Under the pieces are notes generated by a model, which saw only the letters and a list, made by a program, of their open reading frames with translations, did not search any database and was not told where the DNA came from. From positions 1 through 64,000 of the forward strand of contig CAJNDS010002686.1 in assembly GCA_905221605.1 (NCBI GenBank): a DNA stretch of 64,000 nucleotides. Reading direction: 5' to 3'. The translations under genes and the position numbers were made by a program. This document shows, one piece after another, positions 9,359 to 19,997 of this stretch (position 1 is the stretch's first letter; every line of letters begins with the position of its first letter). This stretch comes from Symbiodinium natans (lineage: Eukaryota; Sar; Dinophyceae; Suessiales; Symbiodiniaceae).

Positions 9359-9788
9359 TTAAGCCCTGAAGCCTAAAACTCTTATGCAAGGCGTGCCAAT
9401 GTTTCCTCGTAAAGACAAGCTTCAGCGATCGTGAGGCTCCGCTTGATGCATGCCTTGGCCAATTCAGGGGCCTCTGTAATCAGAGTGGGTTTAGGGTTTA
9501 GAGTTTATAATAAGGTCATAGGGTTATTTCTAGGGTGCAGGGTCTCAGTGTCGTGTAAGGCAATTCGAGGTAGGGACTGCGGATTGTGAGGCGGGCTCCT
9601 GTACTCCTGTATGACTACTACTCTTCTTCTTCCTATGACTGTTTTGTTAGCATGGCAAGGAATTGTACTTCCCTAAAACCCCACTCAGAGCTGAATCCCG
9701 ACACGATGCCCGCCCGACAGCGAGCGCACCGCTAGCTCGGAGGGCTGGTACCTTGGGTAGCAAGATGGCTCTTGGTCCTCGTGCCCCG
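9359..9788. other. Spacer with fragmentary telomeric repeat
   Basis: A weak TTTAGGG-like patch lies at 9487-9545. Nothing else recognised. Confidence 0.5.
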
Positions 9789-9869
9789 CTTTAGGGTTTA
9801 GGGTTTAGGGTTGGGGTTTAGGGTTTAGGGTTTAGGGTTTCGGGTTTCGGGTTTAGGGTTTAGGGCTCG
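9789..9869 (+). repeat. ITS, eleven units
   Basis: Includes TTGGGG and TTTCGGG variants. Confidence 0.95.
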
Positions 9870-10013
9870 CTAAGTCCCTTGAAGATGTGGGGATAAGAGC
9901 GCTGGACCTTCCCCCTAGGCGCTGTGGTGCTTCGAAGGATAAGGCCGGGACCCGGTTGGACGGGCGTCCGGGGCAGCCATGGCGGACCTGCATGAAACCC
10001 ACGCCAAGCTGAG

Positions 10014-10065
10014 GGCTTAGGGTTTAGGGTTTAGGGTTTAGGGTTTATAGAGTTTAGGGTTTAAG
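10014..10065 (+). repeat. ITS, seven units
   Basis: Right end degraded (TTTATAGAG, TTTAAGGGG). Confidence 0.92.
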
Positions 10066-10907
10066 GGGAGCGTGAAGATCATCGAAACCATAAGAAGCCC
10101 ACGCTGCCTGATGGCATCGAGCAGGGCAGCCATTGAGCACGGCGCGGTCCCCCTACGAAGGGCTGAGCCACACTTCTGCATGAAAGAGGCACAAGGATCA
10201 TGGGTTTCCCTTCTGCCCTACCCCCCTCTATACCAGGTTCCCCCCTTTTGTGACCTTCACTCGGCTTAATTATCCCTAAATCGCCTTAATTATTGGGGAG
10301 GGGGGGGGTGGGGGGGTGGGACCTACTACTTCGTCGAGCACAGGTACCTTTTAAATTGCCCCGCGCCATCTGATACCTCCAATTTGCAGCCCTGCTTTGC
10401 TGTTTTGGGGCTCGCTTGTTGCGGCAGATGCTCCAGAAGAGCCAGTGTGAGACACTTGGCCTACAAGCAAAGCAGGTTTGCAAAGCCCAGGTTGCGCAAA
10501 GCTTCCTTCATGAGATCATTGAAGCCGGCCGGACCACAGATCTTAGTGCAGCCACTTGTCAGGAGCCTACTCGTTTGCCCTGTTCTGTTTGGTTCCTAAG
10601 CCTCAAACCAGAAAATGGGCGTTGGGGCTGGGTATCCTAGTAAATAAGGGCCCCTCGTCTTTGACCTGGCCTCTCAACCTCCTATCCAGAAGCTCAACTC
10701 ATGCGAAGACCAACACAAACCTCCAGGCAGAGTTTGCAGCTTTCAGAAGGCCCTGCTATTTGTCAGTTGCCCATGCCAGAAAAGATCCAAGGTAAACCTG
10801 GACACAGCCCCCCCCACCCCTTAAGCTCCTGAACAGTACATGTAAAACTCTAAGCCGAAACTGCAACCACCTTTTTTGTTCTCCTACTTGTTGTGACGCT
10901 GGACCCG
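10066..10907. other. No gene recognised; spacer with poly-G
   Basis: A G-rich tract at 10296-10320 is the only simple repeat. Short open frames on both strands lack motifs. Confidence 0.5.
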
Positions 10908-10965
10908 AACCCTAAACCCTTTTCCCCCTTAAACCCTCAACCCTAAACCCTAAACCCTACACCCC
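10908..10965 (-). repeat. ITS, interrupted
   Basis: CCCTAAA units interrupted by CTTTTCCCCCTT; the same CTTTTCCCCCT recurs at 10963-10975. Confidence 0.85.
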
Positions 10966-11102
10966 TTTTCCCCCTCAAACCATCGTCCACCATGCGCCGA
11001 GGCACCAGAGCCACCGTTTCGGCACCTCCTCGGCCGAGCCAGTGCCCCAGCACCTCCACATGCTGTGTGGACTGGTGCTGAGGAAGCACCAGTAGGTGTA
11101 GT

Positions 11103-11186
11103 AGGGTTTGGGGTTTGGGGTTTGGGTTTAGGGTTTAGGGTTTAGGGTTTAGGGTTTAGGGTTTAGGGTTTAGGGTTTAGGGTCAG
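11103..11186 (+). repeat. ITS: TTTGGGG then TTTAGGG
   Basis: Starts with two to three TTTGGGG units and continues with about eight TTTAGGG. Confidence 0.95.
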
Positions 11187-11351
11187 GGGTGACCTTAAAA
11201 CCCCTTAGTGATGCATTCCTGACAGATTGTGTCAAATCTGCTGGGCAAAAAGGCCCCAAGACTCACGACTTTCACGAAGTGGTTTGCCAGTACCTAAATA
11301 ACTTGATCAGTGCTCAGGGACCTGCCAAGCGACATAAGGTCGGTTTAGGAC

Positions 11352-11530
11352 ACCAGGACGCGGGCGATTATACCCGCTAACCCCTTAAAAAAAAGCCCCT
11401 GTATAGGGTTGATTATTATACCCTATAACCCCTTAGAAGGCCCTTTATAGGGTTTAGGGCTATTATACCCTCTAATTAACCCCCTTTAAAAAAGGGCCCT
11501 TTATAGGGTCGGCTCCGGGATTTCTAGCCT
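11352..11530. mobile_element. IR-B copy 1 with tripled interior
   Basis: Starts ACCAGGACGCGGGCGATTAT like IR-B. The internal segment ATTATACCC(...)AACCCC(...)CCCTTTATAGGGT then occurs three times at about 47-bp spacing, as in the expanded copy at 62128. The canonical right end CCCATCCTGGT is missing or decayed (CTAGCCTGAG), so the right boundary is approximate. Confidence 0.7.
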
Positions 11531-11624
11531 GAGGTAGGGGGTATTCGCCATGTGGCACCTTTTCGTCAATCCTGCCACGGTGGCCCTCCGTAAACGTCTG
11601 CGTCGGCTGGCTCACCTGAGCACC

Positions 11625-11671
11625 CTAGACCCTAAACCCTAAACCCTATAAACCCTAAACCCTAAACCCCC
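11625..11671 (-). repeat. ITS, six units
   Basis: Includes one CCCTATAAA variant. Confidence 0.92.
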
Positions 11672-11780
11672 GGTCGCTGGAGGATTCCTCCACGCCTATA
11701 ATCCTGCAAGAATAAGGCTTCCGAGGCGCCGCAAGGTGAAGGCGGAACCGCCCCACGAACCTGGACTCCGGCCACACAAC

Positions 11781-11815
11781 TTGGGATGTTCCCCCTGATG
11801 CTAACAATTAAGGGA
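11781..11815. mobile_element. IR-D left half, cut by ITS
   Basis: TTGGGATGTTCCCCCTGATG matches the left end of IR-D. The match stops after TAACAATTAAGGGA, where GTTGGG and then a perfect telomeric array begin. A second IR-D copy lies on the other side of that array. Confidence 0.7.
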
Positions 11816-11819
11816 GTTG

Positions 11820-11914
11820 GGTTTAGGGTTTAGGGTTTAGGGTTTAGGGTTTAGGGTTTAGGGTTTAGGGTTTAGGGTTTAGGGTTTAGGGTTTAGGGTT
11901 TAGGGTTTAGGGTT
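11820..11914 (+). repeat. ITS, thirteen perfect TTTAGGG units
   Basis: A clean array squeezed between an IR-D half and a complete IR-D copy; its last GGTT is also the first bases of the latter. Confidence 0.97.
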
Positions 11915-12001
11915 CCCCCTTATAACTAACAGTCCTTCATAAGGATTATAGTGACACCCTACTATAATCCCTCTTCAGGGCTGTTAGTATAAGGGGGAAC
12001 C
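11911..12001. mobile_element. IR-D copy 1 abutting ITS
   Basis: GGTTCCCCCTTATAACTAAC and its partner GTTAGTATAAGGGGGAACC form inverted ends of a 91-bp element. The left terminus coincides with the end of the telomeric array. Confidence 0.8.
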
Positions 12002-12648
12002 ATGCCGTGGGGTCTCTCCAGGTGCCAATCCATACGATCCGGGCAGTTCTCTTCGAAGATGCTGTGCGACTAGGAAACCGGTCAAGCCCTCTTAGTACAA
12101 CCCCTCGAAACCTTTTTTTGCATCAGGACTCTGCACGCTAGCAAGATCCAGGCTGCTCCGTCACGCTGAGCTGCTGTCAGCCACCCCCCCCCCCCCTCCC
12201 CGGAACCCAAAACTCGCATGGAACTCAAGCTGAGCAGCTGCTGTGCCAACTGACGTAGCTCTGGGAGGAATGCAATCCTTGAAGGAAACGATTTGATTCT
12301 TGCCTGTCTTTCCTCCCGCCTAGCTGAACGAACACTCGCTTTGCAGGGTCTGTGCCGCATGTATAAGGACATCCGACACTCGCACATGATCTAATCATGC
12401 CTTCACCTAGCACGTTTTGGCATTGGGCTTACGGAGAAGCTCACATTGAAGCCCAAGCGAATCACGCGTCTTTGCAATGTCACACCACAACCAACCAGTG
12501 TAGGGTCAAGGCTAAGGGTCTGCAGGGTCAAAAAGGGCAGTTTAGGGCATTCGGGCTTCCAAGGGTTCGTTAGGGCTTACCAGGCTTATTGTCAATGAAG
12601 CTCTCTGCAATGATTCGAGGAACAGAAATCAGGATAATCAGGAAACTA
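12002..12648. other. No gene recognised; spacer
   Basis: Contains a C-rich tract at 12183-12200. Open frames of 62-101 codons on the minus strand show no motif. Confidence 0.5.
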
Positions 12649-12715
12649 TCCCTAAACCCTAAACCCTAAACCCTAAACCCTAAACCCTAAACCCTAAACC
12701 CTAAACCTTAAACCC
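12649..12715 (-). repeat. ITS, nine units
   Basis: One CCTTAAA variant near the right end. Confidence 0.95.
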
Positions 12716-12850
12716 GGTTTTCTGCGAGTCCCCCTGATCCCACAACGCCTCTTCGTAAGTGGGTGCCGAAGCGTCTCATCCTCCGAGCGACTGCTGTAGA
12801 CCACCGTCACTGTGACCTGGCTTCGCCCGTGGCCTGCCACTGCCATGTTA

Positions 12851-12910
12851 GCCCTAAACCCTAAACCCTAAACCCCAAACCCCAAACCCTAAACCCTAAA
12901 CCCTAAACCA
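12851..12910 (-). repeat. ITS, eight units
   Basis: Two CCCCAAA variants in the middle. Confidence 0.95.
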
Positions 12911-12973
12911 TCTTCAGAGTGCTTTCGATTTTTTGCGGTCTCTTCGACGTGGCGTCAACCAAGCACAACGAGG

Positions 12974-13018
12974 GTAGTTCTCTAAATTAGGGGTCCCTTG
13001 TTGGGTCAATTATGTAGT
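12974..13018. mobile_element. IR-I copy 1, truncated by ITS
   Basis: GTAGTTCTCTAAATTAGGGG followed by TCCC matches the left end of 58998-59099, but after TTATGTAGTTAGGG the sequence becomes a telomeric array. The right half is missing. Confidence 0.65.
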
Positions 13019-13112
13019 TAGGGTTTAGGGTTTAGGGTTTAGGGTTTAGGGTTTAGGGTTTAGGGTTTAGGGTTTAGGGTTTAGGGTCTAGGGTTTAAAT
13101 TTAGGGTTTAGG
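13017..13112 (+). repeat. ITS, about thirteen units
   Basis: Perfect for about ten units, then a short AAATTTAGGG interruption. Confidence 0.96.
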
Positions 13113-13313
13113 GTTTGATAAGAACCCCAAAACAAACCCCTAAACTCGGAACCTGACCACGAAGCAATGGACGGCAACCTTTGCCGAGTATGCTTCAGTG
13201 AGTGACTGCTTGCCAACATGAAGACAAAGCCGGACATGTGTACAAACCTCCAGGAACCCTGTGGCCTTAACGGTTCATAGAGCTCAATCTGGAATATGAG
13301 GGGCTCTCTACAT

Positions 13314-13350
13314 TAGGGTTTAGGGTTTAGGGTTTAGGATTTAGGGTTCA
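13314..13350 (+). repeat. ITS, five units
   Basis: TTTAGGG with TTTAGGA and TTCAGAG at the right. Confidence 0.9.
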
Positions 13351-13535
13351 GAGTTGAAAATTAAGTTACTCTTTCTTGTTTTTGTTTTTATTTGGGGGGG
13401 GGGGGTCCCTTTTGGAAACCCTCTGTGGACAGCTCCCGCGCTGCCTGAAGCGATCCAGTCCTCGAACGCAAAGGTGAACGATTCGAATGCGTACTTTTGG
13501 GCTGTTGCCATTCTTTTCTTTAGAAAAGCTTACTC

Positions 13536-13646
13536 AGTAGCCCAGCAACCATATTCTATAAACAGCGTATGCTTTTTTCGGTTAGTTACTTTACAAGGGC
13601 ACCCAGAACCAACAAGAAGGGTACAGGGCACCACTCGGCCTACCAA
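13536..13646. mobile_element. IR-C copy 3
   Basis: AGTAGCCCAGCAACCATA on the left and GGCCTACCAA on the right. The interior GGTTAGTTACTTTACAA and GGGCACCCAGAACC matches the family. No clear target duplication. Confidence 0.85.
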
Positions 13647-13765
13647 GAATGGATATTGTTTTGGCACCCGCACAGCTGGACGAACTACTCCGCAGGACTT
13701 CTGGGACACACTGGACATCGGAGCTGCAGCGTGCCAACTTCACTGTTTAGGGCTTGTAAGGTTTA

Positions 13766-13848
13766 CCTGTAACCCCAATTGCTTGCGGTTTAGTGGTAAT
13801 TCCCCCTTGATTAATAGCCCAAAAAACTGCAGGTAATTGGGTTACAGG
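13766..13848. mobile_element. IR-N hairpin
   Basis: CCTGTAACCCCAATT and AATTGGGTTACAGG form an imperfect inverted repeat around a 54-bp interior. Single copy here. Confidence 0.6.
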
Positions 13849-14572
13849 GAGGGTTATGAGGGGGGGAAGACGGTCACCAACCTTAAACCCTTTTTGCATC
13901 GGAACTCCTCGCAGCCAACCCTAAACCCTAAACCCTAAACAGTTCCTTATAAGGGTCCCTCCTCTAGTCCCTTGACGCGCATACTGCGAGAGGACGGGGC
14001 TCCTGGAGGACCTGTATAGCAGGAGTCACCCCGCTGCCGGCAACCACAAACAAGAGACCTCGGACTTTGCAGACTTTGCAGATTTTATCGGGTTTAGGGT
14101 TTAGGGTTTAGGGTTCAAGTGAAGGGCGTTTCTTTAGGGAAGCCCATGTTCGGCAGCAGCTTAAGTTGCCAAAACCCATGCCCCAAGAATCGTGCCACGC
14201 CGTGTCTCCCAGAAGGCGCTCAAGCAGCTGAGGGGCTCTCGAAGTTGATGGTTTGCTGCAGCCTGGACCAGTAGGGTTTATATAGGGTTTAGGGTTTAGG
14301 GTTTAGTCTGCACAACATGTCGAGATATGGCCACTTCTCTAAGCATAGTCTTGAGAACTGACCTATGTCGGAAGAAGCATGGACGTTTGGTGCACGTCAG
14401 CTTGTCAGCTGTTGTCAAGCAGGCTCCACGGGATAGATTCGCGAGTGTGCGGATACGAGTGCGGACTGGGTGTCTCGAGCCTAGTTAAGGACTTGGCCGA
14501 CCAGGAGAAGCTGAAATCCTCAGTCTCAGGTGTGGAATGAGCACAGTTGAGCAAGGTTTGATAAGAAGAGAA
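13849..14572. other. Spacers with three short ITS
   Basis: Telomere-type runs at 13917-13940 (-), 14090-14118 (+) and 14271-14308 (+, TATAGGG variant). No gene recognised between them. Confidence 0.7.
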
Positions 14573-14612
14573 CCCTAAACCTAAACCCTAAACCCCAAAC
14601 CCTAAACCCTAA
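14573..14612 (-). repeat. ITS, five to six units
   Basis: Includes one CCCCAAA. Confidence 0.9.
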
Positions 14613-14767
14613 GAAAGAAACAACTCTTGGCCGAACAGCGCCAAGCGGTCCGCGCATGTCCACCAGCTGACCCGGCGCCATCCTGAGTTCAGATGCCAGC
14701 GGCTTACAGCGGCTTCATCTATGAATCCGGGACCTCCGGAGAACCAGTAATTAAGTGGGTGAGCTGA

Positions 14768-14826
14768 CCCTAAACCCTAAACCCTAAACCCTAAACCCTA
14801 AACCCTAAACCCTAAACCCTAAACCC
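14768..14826 (-). repeat. ITS, eight perfect units
   Basis: CCCTAAA between GAGCTGA and CACCAAGTTC. Confidence 0.96.
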
Positions 14827-14941
14827 ACCAAGTTCGGGAGTCTCTCCCTGAGACATCCGGTGAGTTCCGGTGAGCGTCTTGGCAAGCCTTGGCGTCAGCG
14901 TGCCCTCCGGATAGATCTTCCTGGGCTGTGCACAGCCAAAG

Positions 14942-15112
14942 GGCTCATGTACCTATACTTAGATGTCCAGCAAGGGGGTTATCTTAAACCAAAAAGGTTA
15001 AAGGTTACCTACTCTACTACGAGGTATATATAGTATACACTTGTGCCGTAAAGGGGTTCCCATATACTAGCTTTGAGGCCAAAGTACATGCTATATGGGT
15101 ACATGGACCCTT
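14942..15112. mobile_element. IR-E copy 2, disrupted
   Basis: Left GGCTCATGTACCTATACTTA and right GGGTACATGGACCCTT are IR-E ends, but the interior carries about 75 bp (from about 14960) not found in the other copies. This suggests a second insertion or rearrangement inside the element. Confidence 0.6.
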
Positions 15113-15503
15113 GGGACAAAAGCACTGAAGGCCTACGCCCTCTCTCGCACCTGGGCTCGGCATCGACGGCCAAAAGAGCCCTTTTGCATCGATGCCTCTG
15201 CCACAACGCCCAACGTCGATTCCTTGATTAAAAAAGACCCCCCGAAAGGGAGACAAATTTATCCTAACCCCTAAGCCCTAAACCCGAAATCCGAAACCCC
15301 GCAGAGACTTGGCCAAGGCGACCCAGATGCACTGCCAGGTCGAAACTGCCCGTCCGGCCCAGCGGAGACACCGGAGTGTACTCCTTGGGGACTCATCTCT
15401 TTTAAATGCCGGCACGCGAGGATTTGGTATCCCTGAATGACCAATGCGGTGGCGTCAAAACATTTAAAAGTCTTGAGCTCCAGGGTACTGCGATTCACAA
15501 TTC
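15113..15503. other. Spacer with one short ITS
   Basis: A degenerate CCCTAAA patch lies at 15262-15300. No gene recognised. Confidence 0.5.
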
Positions 15504-15511
15504 AAGAGGAC

Positions 15512-15622
15512 TTGGAAGCCCAGCAACCATACTATAAGAAGGGCACCCTGTTTTTGGTTGGTTAAATTATAGGGGAACCCCACAACAACAAAAAAGAGGG
15601 TAAAGGGTACCACTGGGCTACC
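15512..15622. mobile_element. IR-C copy 4 with 8-bp target duplication
   Basis: TTGGAAGCCCAGCAACCATA on the left and CACTGGGCTACC on the right. The flanks carry a perfect 8-bp direct repeat AAGAGGAC (15504-15511 and 15623-15630), whose first AA may belong to the terminal repeat. The interior GGTTGGTTAAATTATAGGGG is typical of the family. Confidence 0.88.
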
Positions 15623-15630
15623 AAGAGGAC

Positions 15631-16151
15631 ATTGGCGCAGATGTATTCGCTTGAGTGGAATGATTGGCCGGGACGGGATCATTTGAGGCAGGCTTGAATG
15701 TGGCTACCCTGACTCCCTGACTGGCCGTGTGTGCACACGCGCGTCCGGTTGCTGTAGACCGTAGACCCCAAGGCAGGTACTATTTGTCTTCTTGGAAGTC
15801 TGGCCTTGAGGTGCTTCGGCAATTGGGGCAAGTGTCGCGCTCCACTGCAGCCGGACCAGTACCAGCAGCATCCATCGCTGGCAGCGGTAAGCGCAGCTGA
15901 ACCTGCAAGCAGATCAAAGCAGAGCGTCACTGTTTCCGGTCATATAATCACTCCACACGCCATGCCCTGAGCATCAAAACCCTAAACCCTAGACCCTATA
16001 AACCCTAAAAACGGCCACAGACCAAGCTAGGGGGCATGTCGCAGCGAAGCCCAGCCGAGCTGCTGGTCCTGTACAAAATGAGGATTTTGAAGGGCTTGGT
16101 GGCACTTCATGGCAAACGCACCCAGCAAGGGTTGCGAGCGCAGTTGGCTTC
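15631..16151. other. No gene recognised; spacer
   Basis: One short degenerate ITS at 15979-16010. Otherwise unassigned. Confidence 0.5.
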
Positions 16152-16209
16152 CCTAAGCCCTAAGCCCTAAGCCCCAAGCCCTAAGCCCTAAGCCCTAAAC
16201 CCTAAACCC
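16152..16209 (-). repeat. ITS, CCCTAAG variant array
   Basis: About six CCCTAAG units followed by two CCCTAAA. Confidence 0.93.
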
Positions 16210-16780
16210 GTGTGTGGTGTGTTTGGTTTGTTCAGGGGCTCTAGTGACTCATGCGATGCGTTCAGGCCGTCGGCTTACCCAGCACTCCGGTGGCAGGGCG
16301 AAGCGAAACAGCCACATGCTGCCAGCGAGCTGCTTCTTGCCTCGGAGTAGGATCTCGTGAAGATCTACAGCGAGATTTGAGTGCATGATGCGAAGGAGGC
16401 AGAAATGACAGAAGAAACGGAAGCGTCTCGCTTCCTTCCTTGTGAATGCTTCACGTCGGAAAGGAAAGGAATCTTTTAAGGGACGCCTTTACGAGGCAAG
16501 CTGGCCGAAGAACAGATGCAGGAATGAGATGAGAATAGAAATCTATACATGAATGTATATATATATATATATATATATACAATGCGTGTATATATGTATA
16601 TGTATACATATTTATACTTCTTTATTTTCCACATATCTGTTGATGTTTTATGTTTATGTTTGTCATGCAATATGAATATAAGAATCGTATCGCGTTTCAT
16701 GGTCCCGCCTGCTGCCTGGCAGTGTGACCTTTTTTCCTGCAAGGAAACACGTCAGAGAAGTGGCAGAGTACCCTGCCATA
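16210..16780. other. Spacer with (TA)n run
   Basis: A TA microsatellite at 16555-16580 and TATGTATA sequence to about 16610. No gene recognised. Confidence 0.55.
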
Positions 16781-16842
16781 CCCTTAAACCCTAAACCCTA
16801 AACCCTAAACCCTAAGCCCTAAACCCTCAACCCTAAACCTTA
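16781..16842 (-). repeat. ITS, eight units
   Basis: Includes CCCTAAG and CCCTCAA variants. A shorter degenerate run follows at 16905-16930. Confidence 0.93.
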
Positions 16843-17360
16843 CCCATGCAGACAAGGATAGATGGGTGGGTAGACAGGTGGGACTTCTGGTCTGCGTTCG
16901 GTCGTAAACCCTAAGCCCTAAACCCTTTTAAAACCCTTTAACCCGAAATTCCCGACCCTTTTCTAGGGTGCCTGGAGCCACTTTGGTAGTTATTCACTTG
17001 GAGGTACTATGCAACTAAAGGTTGCGTATGCGTGAGCTGCACCTCCATTCAGGTCATAAAGAACCCTAAACCCAACGACCAGACTCCACCTGACCCCGAA
17101 ATGGCTTCTGAACGTCGTATGAGGCCCCTCCCCGACCCTCTTCTAAACCCTACGTATCCTTTGAGACGATAGGGATGGAAGAGGGAATTTAAGGCATTGG
17201 CCTGAAACCCTAAAAGGAGAAAGTTGGGTGGATGCCCGCGCAAGCAGGGGGTGGGAAACTCACCGTCCAAGTCCAGGACATGCCGAGGCGAGATATTATG
17301 CCGCCCGCCTTTTGCGGCGCCATCTCTGCATGATATTTACTGCGCTGCGGGGCGAGATGC
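16843..17360. other. No gene recognised; spacer
   Basis: Only isolated ACCCTAAA words. Short open frames lack motifs. Confidence 0.5.
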
Positions 17361-17450
17361 CACTAAACCCTAACCCCTAAACCCTAAACCCTGAACTCTA
17401 AACCCTAAACCCTATAAACCTTGAACCCTAAACCCTAAACCCTAAACCCT
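17361..17450 (-). repeat. ITS, degenerate
   Basis: CCCTAAA mixed with CCCTGAA, CTCTAAA and CCCTATAAA. Confidence 0.92.
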
Positions 17451-17583
17451 TGCATGCCCGGCCACTTAGAAGTCGGAAAGGACGCCACTCCACAGGATGC
17501 AGGCTTTGCAAGGTGGCCGGCTGGGTTAGTAGAGCTGGAGGTGGCATCTTCTGTGTTGACCTTACGGGAAGACGACTGAGGGC

Positions 17584-17815
17584 TGAGGGTTTAGGGTTTA
17601 GGGTTAGGGTTTGGGGTTTGGGGTTTGGGGTTTGGGGTTTGGGGTTTGGGGTTTGGGGTTTGGGGTTTGGGGTTTGGGGGTTGGGAGTTTGGGAGTTTGG
17701 GAGTTTGGGAGTTTGGGAGTTTGGGAGTTTGGGAGTTTGGGAGTTTGGGAGTTTGGGAGTTTGGGAGTTGGGGTTTGGGGTTTGGGGGTTTGGGAGTTTG
17801 GGGTTTGGGGTGAAT
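17584..17815 (+). repeat. Three-step array: TTTAGGG, TTTGGGG, TTTGGGAG
   Basis: Two to three TTTAGGG units pass into about ten TTTGGGG, then about eleven units of the octamer TTTGGGAG, then TTTGGGG again. It shows successive amplification of variants inside one array. Long open frames here (GFGVWGL, SLGVWEFG; QTPNPKP, PNSQTPKL) are artefacts of the repeat. Confidence 0.96.
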
Positions 17816-18713
17816 TTCAAGGCTTTGCCCCTTTCGTTTTGCTTCGCCACCCGCCTCGTTGGTCTGTGAGCACTGCAGGGACAATTCGGGGCCGATGGTT
17901 CAAGTCTACTTGGCTGCACTTAGTAGGGTAGCTATAAATTAAGTTTTTAGCTGCCTTCTTAAGAATCCCAATCAACCCGAAAAGGCTAAGGATCTAAAGT
18001 TACAGTAAAGCACCACAAAGTAATATTGGGTTTCGGGTGAAGACACCCGATAGTCGGCATGTAACATTTGTTCAAACTTTAGGCTTCTGGGATTCAATAC
18101 TTACATGGGCGAAAGCCTCGTCGCCTTTCCGAACATTCCGAAAATCAGCATCAGGGACGACCAAATTCTCAACCATCCCTCCATCTCACAACCTCAGCCC
18201 CCTTGTCATGGTGTTGGATAAAGCCCCACGCCCCCCCCCCCCCATTTCTGAAGGAACACCAGAACAAGAACGCCTTGGAAGAGCTACAACCTTGCCCTTG
18301 AGAAAGGTTGAACTGAAAGTTACACTGCTCCACAGAACAGCACTTGATGAATTGCAGTGCCGCTTGCAAGGCTACAAGCCGTACCTACTTCTGAGGGCGA
18401 AAAAACAAACTGACATGCAGCACCTCGCAGCACTTAACTGTGAAAGAAAACGCCCTCCCCCCGCCCCCCGGGTGTAAACCAGGCCGTCGAGCCCGATCCC
18501 CTAGGCGACGTCGGCCCTGGTTTGTTTTAGCACAAACTCTATTTCCAAAAGGGGCGGGCAAAAGTGTATAGTTCTTCTGCTGAGGGTTACATACACATCA
18601 CGGGCCTGCCTATGTGCGCCCAAGCTCGTCCCAGCTCCATGCATGAGTTTGAGCGCCCGACGCTTTGGCCCGCATCTCGGCTATCACCTGCAGCCCCCAC
18701 TGGCCTTTGTGTA
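17816..18713. other. No gene recognised; spacer
   Basis: The plus strand is open from 18037 to 18477 (146 codons), ending in a proline-rich tail, with no motif I recognise. A 12-base C run interrupts it at 18231-18242. Treated as non-coding for want of support. Confidence 0.45.
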
Positions 18714-18760
18714 AACCCTAAACCCTAAACCCTAAACCCTAAACCCTAAACCCTAAACCT
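18714..18760 (-). repeat. ITS, seven units
   Basis: Perfect CCCTAAA until CTCGCTTG. Confidence 0.95.
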
Positions 18761-18906
18761 CGCTTGTGTTGCTTGTGTTTCGGGGCCATGCTGGAAGGTG
18801 CTTTCTTCTTTCGACTTGTGTAGTCTTCAAGATCGCTTTCTCGAAGCTTCGCAGGCAACCTGCTTTATCTCAGCTTGGCCCAGAGAGGCAGCTCGACCTC
18901 TTGCAA

Positions 18907-18973
18907 TCCCTAAACCCTAAACCCTAAAGCCTAAACCCTAAACCCTAAACCCTAAACCCTAAACCCTAAACCG
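18907..18973 (-). repeat. ITS, nine units
   Basis: One GCCTAAA variant. Confidence 0.95.
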
Positions 18974-19453
18974 GTTCAGGGTCTCCCCCCCGAAATCCGA
19001 CCCTGCCTCGCCGCTCCTTTTATACCCACAAGGGCCGCCCTTCTCCTCACAAGTTTCCAAGAGTCAAGCCACGTGAGCCCACTCTGAGTGCCATGATATG
19101 CCATGCCAGACAGTCAGCTTGCTATGCACATTATGATGCCGCACTATACATGTGTGGACCAGTGATGTGGCTTGCGGACTCCCAAAAGGCTCCGGGTTCT
19201 CAAGGCTCTTGCCGTCTGGAGCAAACGCGCGATCGCCTGCAGGCACGGCACTCAGGCGACTAGGGGGGTAGACTCTGCACATCTCGCCCTCCTGAACCTT
19301 TGTGACAAAGACAGCAGACTTGACAAAGCAACCAACAGGCTGTCTCTATGCTTTGCATTTAAGGCTGCTCTCCTCTCAAGTGCAGCCCGAAGGGCTATTA
19401 GGCCTTTCTCGCAAGGGCTCCAAGTATACAAAGAAAAAAACCTAGATTGGGGT
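18974..19453. other. No gene recognised; spacer
   Basis: Plus-strand frame 19172-19465 (97 codons) runs into the next ITS and has no motif. Confidence 0.45.
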
Positions 19454-19482
19454 CTAAACCCCTAAACCCTCAACCCTATAAA
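19454..19482 (-). repeat. Short degenerate ITS
   Basis: CCCCTAAACCCTCAACCCTATAAA. Confidence 0.8.
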
Positions 19483-19575
19483 CAATACCTACTTTGGGCG
19501 ATTTCGAGCCTTAGGGCTTATAGGCAGGCTGTCGATGACCAAGTCGAAGACTGGCCCTCTACCAACACACTGGGT

Positions 19576-19648
19576 TCAGGGTGTAGGGTTTAGGGTTAGA
19601 GTTTAGGGTTTAGGGTTTAGGGTTTAGGATTTAGGGTTTAGGGTTACA
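19576..19648 (+). repeat. ITS, ten units
   Basis: Left end degenerate (TTCAGGGTG), centre perfect. Confidence 0.94.
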
Positions 19649-19792
19649 CTGCACCCACTGCTGCACCTCGCGCTACGTTCTTGGCAGCGTTGCTGTTGTA
19701 AGCAAACTGATCACTCTCGAACTTGCCGTCGGTGCTGAGCCGAACCCAAATTCCTTCGAGCTTTGCACAAAGAGAGGGTGGGAGGAAGTCAT

Positions 19793-19896
19793 GCCCTAAA
19801 CCCTAAACCCTAAACCCTAAACCCTAAACCCTAAACCCTAAACCCTAAACCCTAAACCCTAAACCCTAAACCCTAAACCCTAAACCCTAAACCCTG
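19793..19896 (-). repeat. ITS, fourteen to fifteen perfect units
   Basis: One of the cleanest arrays, between GTCATG and TGTGCTAGC. Confidence 0.97.
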
Positions 19897-19997
19897 TGCT
19901 AGCAGTCAAACCGGCTGGACATTCCATCGCTTCGATTGACCAGCCCTGCCCCATGCCCAAAACGTCTATGCAGCTGAAACTCTACTCCCCTTAGAAC

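Noticed and set aside
17895-17930. tRNA T-arm-like GATGGTTCAAGTCTAC
   Set aside because: The stem does not pair and no D- or anticodon arm is found upstream.
17428-17931. Frames of 100-163 codons with GFGVWGL or QTPNPKP repeats
   Set aside because: Direct translation of TTTGGGG/TTTGGGAG arrays; all frames are open because the unit has no stop.
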